Part shown: positions 28,101-40,100 of the stretch, piece after piece
How the letters are laid out: every line of letters begins with the position of its first letter
Position numbering within the stretch: the stretch's first letter is position 1
Source: Phoronis australis
Lineage: Eukaryota; Phoronida; Phoronidae
Length of the DNA stretch: 64,000 nt
Direction: 5' to 3'
Assembly: GCA_002633005.1 (NCBI GenBank)
Contig: NMRA01000135.1
Coordinates: 123,115-187,114, forward strand
Notes under the pieces: model-generated
Database searches by the model: none
What the model was told of the DNA's origin: nothing
The model's input: only the letters and a program-made list of their open reading frames with translations
Position numbers and translations under genes: made by a program

Positions 28101-31100
28101 CATCTATTAATGAGATGACGCTATCCTCCCGTTTCGAATGGTTTCAACATTGTTTGCGCCACCTAGTGGCCATTTTTGTTGTTTTCGAGTCCGTTTTTTG
28201 GTGTCCGTCCCTCTGTCAACCAAACCACTCTAAGGATAATTGTGAAAGTTGACATGTATGTTCTTTCTATGAAGGGGACGGTTGACGATAATGTTCCGAT
28301 GACTTCGACTACTGTGGCGCTGCCTAGTGGCATTTTTTGCACCCATACCTGTATCTCCTAAGCCCTCTGCAGGATCTTTATTAATTTTATCACGTGTATT
28401 TATATGAAGTTAACAAGAGAAGATGACGACTTTTTTGCGGATCCGAAGAACACTCTGCCCCTAGTGACAATTTCATTTTTTTTTCATCTGTTTCTCTGAA
28501 GTTCCTCGACGAGTTTTAATGAAATTTGGCATGTGGCTTTCTTTTAAAGAAACGATGGCATTTTCAGGTTTTCAGACGGATTCGATGTATTTTGCACCAT
28601 CTAGTGGCCATTTTGATGATACAAATAAACAACCTTAAAAGCACACCATTTGCGATGCATTCGTGAGCGCATTTCAACGCTCCGCGTTGCTCTTGTTTGT
28701 TTTTCTCGTTCATAATTAGCTACAGATTAACACCATTTACTTTTTTTAATATCCAACTGATAAACATATTTCATTGTTTTTGTTCGTTTGAATCAACTGG
28801 TAAATGTTTTTTGTTCCAGTATCCTTCATATTGGAGATCAGTGTTCTAACCAGACAGTGTTTAACTACACATTTTGCTACGTTCATTCAGTCGTTATCCA
28901 GCGTTACCAGCAAGCTGTTGGTGACTGGTCAATCCAATGTGGGAACTGACTTCCACGAACGCGTTCAGACAGCAACTCGGGTAACTGTTTCGTCACAAAT
29001 TGTACTTAAGTGGCTGTTAACCTTCATTTCAAAAAAATAACTTGCTTCTGGTCACTTTCCATTATCAGAGCTCGGAATTTTTTAGAGGATTTCCTCTTTT
29101 TTGATTTCGATCCAGTTTCCTCTCTTTCTATCTCTTTATATCAGTATTTTGACTTTATTCATGCAAAAACATTTATTTCTGTTAAATTTTACAACACTAA
29201 AAATATTTCTATCACACAAGCTTCTTTATTTGTGGAACAGTACATCACCTGGAGGTTTTTTCTATTTTTTTGTCATCGGACATTCCAAGCCCTGCATGTT
29301 AAAACTCATTCAGATGAGAAGGGATTTATGGGCTTGGAAAAAAGACAATTTATCATTCTTTGAGACCATGCTCGGTGTATAAGGTGACCCACTTTGATAT
29401 CCAACCGTGAAGAACTCTCAATTCATTTCAAGCCCAGAAATCTCTTCTTTAACCAACTAGGAACACTCTATGACCAATTTCATAACCGTAAGTGGTAAGT
29501 CAAAAATTAGCTTTTTGATTGGAAGTGGATTTATTACCTATTGAGGAACGATGTTTTGTGAAATGTTGTTGCCCGGTTGTTCAAGATAAACTGTTTCAAT
29601 GTTTATGGTTTTTGTTTTATTTTTATTTTTACAGTCCTTTTTTGGTTTTTTAAGTCTTTCCAAAAATACCCATCGTTTCATAACTTTGTTTTCAAAATAA
29701 CTACTTTTATTGTTACAGCTTAATATTAAACTACTGTTGTCAAGTTGTACGTCCGCAAAATAAAACCAATAACTTTAACTCAAAGCTGTTTTAAAATTAG
29801 CATTCCAATGTTGTCCAACTGCGAAATAAAAATGTCTTCTTTCCATTGGAGTAGTGACGTTTCATTGTTACTATATACAATTTGAACTTTGGAGTTTCTT
29901 TAATCTATACATTTTGTGGTTTTAATGCCGCGACCTGCGCAGTTTAATCTGAACTATGCATGAAATGACATCTCGCCCTAATGAACGATCATATTTCCGC
30001 TATTCTTAATGTTGCTATTTAACAAGAAAAGTTTGTATCAATTTCCCTTTTTCTCAATTATTATGCACTTGGTACTTACAATGTGACAGATTAAATAATC
30101 TTGAAAAGGTTGCTCTAACTGATAAAATTCCTTTCAAATATCAATTTTCATTTTAGTCTGTCTTGTTTTTGCAGCTAGACAGATATTAAAATTCTTGACC
30201 TTTAAAATTATCTAGCCCCTGTTTTATTTTGTAGGTTTGCCTGCAAACTCTGAGGTTCTTCGCTGCTAGCTACCAACTATATCTCTGGCAGGCGGATGAT
30301 GATAAGGGAAATATTTTGAGCTGTTTACGCGATATCCTGACCTTTGTTATGTCTGTCGCATGCTCCGATGTAAGTATTGAATAACAAGTGCCATGTGTCT
30401 ATGAAAAAATATATCAACTATGTTATAAAATGATGTTAGGTTGATTAGAGTTTTATTAAAAAGAATGAATTTATCCTCGTTTGTCAATAGTCATGTAATG
30501 ATGAATTTTGGTAAGTGTTCAAAAGTGATTTCTTTCAATTCTTACAGCAGATCTCCTGCATTACAATAAATTTTCGAATAAATTACGTAAAACATTAGTG
30601 GAGAGATGTTCTTTTTCCATTTTCTAGTATTAAATGCCCCTTCAACCTGAACTACAAATTGCCAATTAAATGTGTAGTGTCGGACTGTTCCCAACTTTAA
30701 GTCTTTGTGCTCACAAAACGTAAGCTCAAGACAGCATTTCACTCACTCACAATATTGCTGACATCATTCCCACATTAAGATTTTGGCCAACCTCAAAATT
30801 TGCTTTGCATAACAAATATGATATACAAAGGCACTTATTAGTATTCATTGTCGTCCGACGGTGGATTAAAGAGACAGGTCGGCTGCCACAGTCACATTTA
30901 GTTTACACTGTCTGCTTGAGCTGGTGGTCTGTGAATGATGTCACATGATAGCTCAGAACTGTCTATTTAGAGAGGTCAGCTACTGCATTGGTTTGTCTTT
31001 CATGAATTTAACTTCCCAAATGTTTTTTTTTCTGGGAGTATATCTTTACTATTTTTAGCGTCTAAAATATGTTTGCCAATTTAATGTAGTTACACATACA

Positions 31101-34100
31101 TAATGATTCTGGCTATCTCGTGATTTTCAGGCGTACCAGATGGACAGTCGCCTTTTATCAGGAACAGCAATTGTGATGGCTCTGAATTCTTGCAATGATA
31201 CCCCTGTTTCTGTGGAAACGTTTCATCATGTAATGGATTCTCTTTGCAATTCAGGTGCGAAGATTCGCATATTTTGGCGGTTTCATACTGATAACGCAGA
31301 AACAATCACTTAAAGGGGTACTGCATTTTGAGAACCAGTTTTCTCCACTGAATATTGGGCACCAAACTGTTTCTGAATCTGGAGCCCCTAGTGACTAGTC
31401 CCGACAGCACTATAACCACATCCTGAAATACCACAACACATTCTCTCTATCTCTGATTCCTTGGTATTTACCCACAGTGCATCAGCAGGACACTCATCCC
31501 ACAGTTGTACTCTGTTGCCACAGGAGTCATAGCAAAATTATTTTTGACATTCGGCATTATAATGCTAGTAAAGCTTTACTGTTGCACAGTTAGTTGCAGT
31601 GTTGACACCAGGAGGCAGTGTGGCCTAGTCCGATAAGTGTCTGCACTGTTGGTCCCTTGAGTCAGATCTCTAGTACCCTAACTCGATTTTAATTATATAT
31701 TAATAAAGTAGGAAAATGGTTTCATGTGATCAGTGAAATGGGTCCACCTGAGCGGGGTGCTCATGTCTGGTACAACATGTGCCAGAGCACCTGCAATTAT
31801 TTTTTAATTCAATGCTGACACTAGAAACTGTTTGTTGTTTTTGACACTAAAATTTGATAAGCTGGTTAGGGCACAGTGTCATTCTTTTCTTGTCTGTTTG
31901 TGCTTAGAAGTCTTATGTAAAAACTAAATCGGTCATGCAGTGTGTTTTTCTACCTCCTCATAGGAGAGTGCTGAATTCTGGTGGTTTTTGATATTGTGGG
32001 TTCTGAAGAATAGTTTTCCTTTCTATATATGTTCATGAAATCTGAAAATTACTTAGAATTTTTATGGACAGAAATTATTTAGTGACTGCTTAGTATCCCT
32101 TGAATCCACTCATGCTGCTGAACAGATTCATGTTTTCAATATTTTTAAATAAAAAATGACTTTTCTCACTAGCACCATCTGTTGAATAACTAGTGTCCTT
32201 GTCCTAATATTTTTTCCCTTAATGATATTTGAAACCTTATCCAAAAAAGTGTTCATTTTTACTTTTTTTCATAGATGTCTAATAAAAGACATTTTCTTCA
32301 TTTTCGGGGAATTTCAAATAAGAACAGGAGTTCTGTTTTTTGGAGATCGGTTAAAAAGATTAAGTAACAGGTGATCATTTTAAACTATCATTTCTGTTTG
32401 AAAGCTGAACAAACATTAGTTTGGGAATCTAAATTCTGTATTGGCAATGAGAAGTGTGGCACCTATATTTACAGTTTCCTTGAATGTTTCAAATAAGGTT
32501 GCTTCAAAAGTTGTTTATAGGAAATGCTTTGTCAGAATATCTAGGGTTCCCTTTCATCATATGTTGGTGTTTTTATGTAAGTATGTGCCACTTTCTTGTA
32601 TACCCATTGATTTTGCTTTTATCTGTCTATAATATTGTTTATTCCAATAGGACAGAACTCAACCATCCAGTTTGGAAATGTGGAAATATTGCTGGAGACA
32701 CCTTTGTCTCATTCTATGGAAATCTGCAGTCTAAGTGACAAAACAGCTTCCTATACCAAAGAAGTATCATTAAGCCGTCTTGTCCTTCTAAATGGAATGG
32801 TGGTTTCATGTTGTAAGGACGTATTAGTGTATATCGACTGTGGCAGTCCTGTGGTTGGTCAAATATTTGATATGATCTTTGGTTTGCCATCAACATCAAG
32901 TCTCTACCACTGGCTTACTGTGCTGGAATCCTGGCTAAAGTGTGTTAGCTCCATCTGTGGGAGGCTTGAGGAACCATTACTGACCAAGCATAGACTGGAC
33001 TCTATAATGTCCGTGCTTTGGACAAACTGGGATAGTCCTGTGTCAGGTATTAGTCATTTAAAATGGGGTGATGTGGAACCAAACATTTTGCAAAGGGTAT
33101 ACCGAGTCTTAAGTATTTTAAAAATTCATAGACACTAGAGAAAGTTATAAATATCATTAATATATTAATGGTTATATAAACTTGCATATGAGAGTTTGTA
33201 GTATCTTCTTGTTTTTGTTAAAAATATTTTTATTGATGTTGCTACACTGTAAGTTTTTAATTGTAACTCTACTAACTGGTGAGGGAAAACTCCTGTTGTA
33301 GTTTCCTATGATTTCAAAATTATATAGGACCTGTATTGTAAAAGGCTACATGCCTGGTTAAAACCTGTGGTTGTGACTGTGATGCATTTTTTGTAAAAAC
33401 AAATTGACCGTTTCTACTAATTTGAATTTGGCGACATTCCACTCTCGTACATAACAACTGTTTTTCTATTCCCTGTAAATATCTAAGCAGCAACTCTGTG
33501 TACGACCTGCGATTCAACAGCAGTCAGTAATGTGTTATGAAACTAGTTGTTATTTATTTACAGGCATTACTGAGCTAGTCAGTGACCTTTTCAAGACTAT
33601 GCTACAGGTTTACCAGACAGAGAGCACTGCACACAACATGACTTCGACGTCATTCTATGAGGAGGTCACTGGGAAACTATTGTCGGTGCCATGGTCAGTG
33701 AAGGGGAAATATGTCCTGCTGTGTTCTGTGGTCTCCTACGTCACGGTTCAATGGGTAATTTGCCTAATGGAGTTAGGTGCTGAATTTTGACTTTAGTTGC
33801 AAATATTGAGTGTTTGTGAAAACATGAGGGATTTATATTGTAAACATGACATTCAACCATTGTATCAGGTATTGAGTGAGATAATGGATAAAGGGGGGGG
33901 GGTGTGTCAGACATGTTAAGTGGAAGATGGTTGGTATCTGAGTAAGTTATCAAAAAAGCAGTCTAAAATACTTACTTTCAATAAAGTTCTGGGATAAAAA
34001 AGCTGTTGAGAACAATAAAATGCTGTTAAGGGGTCTCTAGATGTAACATAAACCTCACAAACTCTACTTTCTGAGTTATTTCATTTTTCAGCAATAACTC

Positions 34101-37100
34101 AAACTAATGTTCACTTTTCCAGCCAGGCAATATCTGCCACTGCTCATAATGTACTGTTTTGTCCATTCACACAGATTCTACAAAATCATCCATATATTCC
34201 TGACAAGGTGATTGGTTGTATGTCGACCAATCACATGGCGCCATGGGCCAGTGAGCTGTACAGAGAGATGCTATCACAGTAAGTCCTTGGTCTTTCCTAG
34301 CTTATCATTGGATTCAGTAGCAAAAAAATATCAAACAGTGCTTCATATGACAATGCATAGTTGAATATTCAGGGTGACCAGCCTTCCCAAATCACAGGTC
34401 CTTTCTCTGTCTGACTGGAAGCATGTCAGTAAGTTGATTTTAACAGCATTTAAAAAATGTCTGTAGTTGGTGGGTACATAATTATGTGGTTTGTGAGATG
34501 AGAAGTTCATTTGCAAGAAAAAAATTGTTGTGTGTGAGAAAGGATGGCTTGTGTAGATATTTGTACTCAACCCTCTTCAGAAGAATGCCCATATTTTTGT
34601 TGATAGAGAGGCTGATTGCCCACTGGCATGTACTACAATTTTATTTAATTGATTTTCTGAAAAGTACGATTTTACCAAGTGTCTGCTTTTGAATAGTACC
34701 TTGGTATTGTAATCATAACTGATGTGCTGTTGTACACAATCATATCGTTTTACCATTTGTTTTCAGTGGAGACTTTAGTTCTTGGAAGACACACTGGGTG
34801 GCAGCCCTAACAACTGGGCTTTTCAGTACAGACAAGTAAGTGGAACATTTAGCACAAGGTGGAGCTAGTGAGAGTATACTAGATGCAATCATTTTGATAA
34901 TTCTTTAAAGAAGGTTCAATCACCATATTGCAGAAGCATTTTACATCTAGGAATTTGCTGTTGTTATTTGGTTGGATGTTGGAAACACTTCCTCTGATGC
35001 AACATAGCATGCAGATTTTTAGAACAGTGTTTATTCCTGTCAGCCAGTCGACAATTACATAATCTTCTTTTCGTAAATGATAGATGACGCACCAGATTTG
35101 AAAGTTTGTTTTCAGTGGTGTTTGGCCAAAAAGTTCAGCTTTAAATGTTTGTTGTTTTCAGACTGATGTGCTTCAAGTGTTCAGAAATCTTGCTGCCCAT
35201 CACGTTCAGAGTGTTACCTGATGCCGCCACTCTCATGGTCTCTGATATGGAGCACAGTTTACGCAGGAATGACAATGATGATGACAGCTACCTCTGTGGT
35301 AAAGAGCGAACGCAAAGACTGCATGCCTGGACAGCTGTGGTGAAAGCTGCACGGTCATTCCACCTAGTGGCCGATCTTGTAAGATGTGTTTGCTTTTGAA
35401 ATGAATCCTGGCTTATCATCTCGCATTGTACCTGCAAAGTGTGTATGTACGATTTTGTTTGTTTTGAGGAGGTTCATTTGTTTAATATGTGATATTTTAA
35501 ACAGTACATCAAACTGTCCTTTATCCATGTAGTAATGACTCGATGCTAATACAACAAGTTTCTGTTGAGGTAAAGGTTATGGCAAGGTAAGCATTTAGTG
35601 ATTCACTAAGTCCACCCTGATATCTATTAAGGTTTGGCGCGATATCATTTTGTGTTTCAAGTAAAGTACTAACCTTGTGCATTGGTTTTAAGTTGCAATA
35701 TTCTACTGTATGTAAATAGTTTTGTTTTGTATTACATGTGAATTTAGTTATGAAGTTTAAAACTAATCCCTTGATGGCTATTTTTCAGCCTAGTGATTTG
35801 CTGCAAGAGGCATTGTGCCATGCTGACGATAACATTCGCTCAGATGCCCTGACTGCAATATGCTGCACGGTCAAGAAATCCGGTTAGTGTAGCTTTAACT
35901 TGTGCTTGTAGTATTTGTGTAACGGTTACATATGCATGACAATGGGTAGAAGCAGTTGTTTGGTGTGCAGAGGTCAGTGAAATGTTATTTGAAATGAGTG
36001 TGCATTCAGTGGAAGGAGGCTGATTTGACCATTTCTTGGCACTTGAAAATTTACAAGTAAGGTAATTCAGGCTAGGAATGGGTTAAAACAGGCGATTGGT
36101 CTGTCATGCTTGTTTGAGATTGTTTCACTAAACGTCATTTGTTTAAAAGTCAATTTCACACAAGCTTTTGGAGTGATTTTGGCTAAGATGGTTGAGCAGT
36201 TCAAGCTATTTGAGGAGGCAACTGTTTCAAAAGCTTGGACAGTTTTATTAAAGTAGATTTGCAACAGGTGTAATTTACTTTAATTATTTACTCTTATGGA
36301 ACCAAGGGAGACTTCCATAAGGGAAGCATTGGGAGAGTTCAGCGAGATCTTGTAAGATCACGATCATACGACGTAACATCTTGCGAGGGTTTTTTCCCAA
36401 TTAAACTTGCGCCCTTACCAGCGCGCTAGCAGAATGACCACCAGGGGAGGTGACTAAATGGCTGCACCAGAATGTTGAGTTATGGGAGAAAATGGTCCAC
36501 AGAGATCCAGAACACTCTGTGTATGTGTTACAAGTGTCTCACCACTTATAAACATTTTTGAAATGTGCTCCAAATTTGTGGGCTTTATCTCTGCAGAGCC
36601 CGTGGCGCCATCTGAACTCGATCTTGTGAAAACATTTCTGGGATACAACATGAAAGTTGATTCTCCACCATTTCGACAGCGTCTGCTGTTCAACTTGAAG
36701 AGTCTACTGGTACGTCTCCGCGACAGCAGTCTGTCTGCCCTGAGGAGTGCACGTGACAAAGAGTCAGTCCCTGACCTGGTACAGTCTGCTTTTGGTAAGT
36801 AAGTTAATCAGTTTTATAATCAAACGACTACACGGCAGTTAATACCTGTTTATGACGTCAAATAATGGAACAGGCACTGGGAAGATAGAATAATAAGAAT
36901 GAAACAATTCTCAGTATTTTGTCTTAATTCAGATCTTAAAGGGGACATTGTTGGTGAGAAAAGTAAATCTTTACAGAAATCAATAGCAGTGTACAATGGA
37001 ATCCACTAACTCCGTAGTAGCCACCAAGTACTCTTCCACTGAGAGCCAAATTCCACGTGTTAAATAACCGAGTATTTTATGCCATTTAAATGGTAATGGC

Positions 37101-40100
37101 ACCGACCTTGATTTCAGCAAATGTCTGGCAGACAACAGTGAGAATTGTTGATAAAATCACAATAACAACAGATTTTGTTATTTTACACCTCTGGTTAAAG
37201 TTTATAACTTCAAGATTTTTCCATTCAACGACAATCCCAAAATTGTTTTTTCGGCTGTAGAAACAATAATAAAAAATAATAAAAAACAAATATATTAGGT
37301 GCATTCCACTTTCTGAGGTTAACTGAAATGAGTAACTTGGTAAAATTTATTATTCCATTGAAAATTAGTCTCCGACCTCACCACCAAACTTTACTCTAGA
37401 CTCTCCACCAAAATATAGCAGTTGTGTGGCTTACTTGGAGTTGACTTTCAAATTTCATGCCATGAGGTTAATATTCAGTTTTTGAATCGAGTCTCGAGTG
37501 AAGTTTGGTTGTCTCGCGGCCCAGAACTCAGCCTGAACGTGTGCTTTGTGCTAACTATGAAACACGTGAACTTTGCTTTGAGTAACTCAGACATGTGAAT
37601 ACATGGCAGTAGTCACTTACAAGGGTTCAGGATTTTGACAACAAGTTTGATGCCAGTGGAGAAAACTGGTTCTCAAATTGTGTGACACTTGTAAGTGACT
37701 GTTACCATTAGGTGACTGTGCAGTTCATCCAGTAAAATGTAACTTCATTGACACCAGATGGGAGCACTGTTGTGTAATACGTTTGTAATACCTTTAGCTA
37801 AAACATAGTCATTAAAAGTAATTACATGCAGTCTTGTACACGTTGTTCCAGACGTGCGGACGGCACTCAGGTGGGCCCACACCACTGATCACATGGAACT
37901 GCTATCAGACTTATTAATATGATATAGTTAAAACTGAGCTGAGGAGCTAGATACTTGACTCAAGGGTCGAGCAGTGTGCCCCAGTGGGACTCAAACCCAC
38001 GACCTCGTGTAAAGCAAGCGGACACTTATCCCACTGGGCCACACTGCCTCCTCAACAAGGTCATAACTCATGATACATTTCATCAGAAATGTCCGCCATT
38101 CGTTCGCTATTATTACCCCTAATTAAGATGTTGTCTTCTCGAAATATCTAAGTATCTAGTGACTGTCATCTCATAAATATAGATTATTACATGGCGAAGT
38201 CGTTATCCCCCCGAGGGCTCTAGATAAGGGGGATAACGACTGAGAACTTGTAATAATCTATTTATACCACATACTAAACGAGAAACATTGCAATGAATCG
38301 ATCTACCTTTCTCGACTCGCCTCGGCTTTGTAACTACTTTCTATGTCAAAGGCCCAGGGTCGGAGGTCGCGACCTTTTAAGAAAAGCCGAGCTATTTTTG
38401 TCAAATAATACTTATACTCAAAACCAATTGGAAATTTAAACAAAACAGAAATGAAGTGAATCTCTAAATTAAGGTTAAGCAACTATTATAGCTTAAAACA
38501 CGTTTTTTACACACTAAGCTTCGACCGGGAAATTATCGTCTGCTAAAGTAGGTTACCACTGGTAACTGAATATAATTCTCAAGTCAAAGATCCTGACGAC
38601 ACGATACCCGCATTCAAACTGGAGATCGGTGATTTACAAGTAAGAGGACATGAGAGAAAAATTTCACTGAATTAAGATATCATTTTTATGGAACTTATGT
38701 GTCTTATTTTTCGGAGCGTAAAAGTACAGTACAATGCGGTTTGTTGAACGTGCGATTATTGCGCATGCTCATTTAAGTATTCTATTTTCACACTTGATGA
38801 CGTCAGTCGCTGCGTGGTGTAGTGGTTAAAGTCAGCGACCAGCAATTCCAGGGTCCCGGGTTCGACTCCGTCCTCGGTTTCCCGCCAAAACGTTATCTCA
38901 CTAGTGAGATAACTTTATGGGTTATTACACGGTTGTATCTGCCATTTGACGCTAATATTGTGGTATAAAGACATATATCTTATGAAACTTAAAGAGTTGA
39001 GACAAATCTATTCATTTCATTCACAATACTGTGCCATTCTCGTAGTCGCTTGACCATGTATTTTTGAAAAAATATTTCATTTTTTGAAAGGTACACCAGC
39101 ATTCACCAACTTTCTGTATTAAAACTTTGATAAAATGCTCAAGAACCGTGTCTGAGACTTTCTGTAGTTAGCACTGATGTTTTTTAAATTAAAGTAATTT
39201 TGTGAAATAGGGGTATATATTACTTTAAGCCTTTGGGATGAGTTTAATTATTGCAGAATTACAGATTGGTAATTTTGGGCATTGCCATCGAAACATTTGC
39301 CAATTGAGACACCGTGTTGTTTTTATTGAAACTTGATCGATACTCATCGCCAGGTAGCAGTTTGTGAAGATCGCACTCACGCGATAATTTCCGCAATATC
39401 ACTGTGGCATAGAATTGTTATAATAACTGACTTAACTACCAGAACCATATGCTACTATAATGTACATCGGGTTTTTTTCTAGATTTCTGTGATTACGTTC
39501 TTGAGTTGTGTGCTCAGTCCATGTTCCCTGGCGCTTGCTACCAGCGTCTGAAGACGACTCTCTGCCTGCTGGCTGTTCTGTACGAGACGTTCTTAAATGT
39601 CAGCCATGATGGGCGTAGGAAGGGTCAGATTCCACGTACGTACTGCGGTGCTGTGTTGTTTGATTTAGTTTTGTCAATTGTTGGTGTTGTCTGTTTATTT
39701 GAACTTATAACTGGAATGATACTAAAAATTCTAGTTGGTCTATCTGTATGGTCTATTCATATTTTTCAGCTTGTCAATGCCACAGATTTGTGTGATTGAG
39801 TCATAGTAGGGCAGCGCATTTATCACATGACCTCATGTCTAGATCTATTCCTATATATTCCTATAAGTTTTTATCTAAAACGCCTGTAGGACATTCTTTG
39901 TAAGATTATTGTACGCCTTAATTTTCAGCCAGCACAACGAAATTGGTAGCTTTAGCTCACATCCACGGTCATCTTGACATGTTGAGTGATAGAGTGTGCC
40001 AGTTGCTCTTGTACTGTACATTGGAAACAACCAACGAGGTAATTTGCAACGCTTGTTAAATGGTTGAGTGGTATTGATCATAACTATTCCTTCTTCATCT

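Larger units (their letters stand above)
27352..29337. repeat. Block copy B, right of N, with extra array units
   Basis: Second copy of 25,816-27,350, about 450 bp longer because it has three additional array units (cores near 27,865, 28,012 and 28,156). Contains exon 4 copy B. Continues into unique intron 4 sequence. Confidence 0.88.
38260..38969. mobile_element. MITE-like segment with embedded tRNA-SINE and palindrome
   Basis: Bounded by tttataccaca on the left and tgtggtataaa on the right. The interior has the tRNA-like head (38,809-38,877) and a perfect palindrome at 38,891-38,912. No coding capacity. The borders are inferred only from the short inverted ends. Confidence 0.4.

Noticed and set aside
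25816-29337. Genuine tandem duplication of THADA exon 4
   Set aside because: The N at the junction, the match of all four N joins to the same pattern and the frame break if both are used favour an allelic false duplication.
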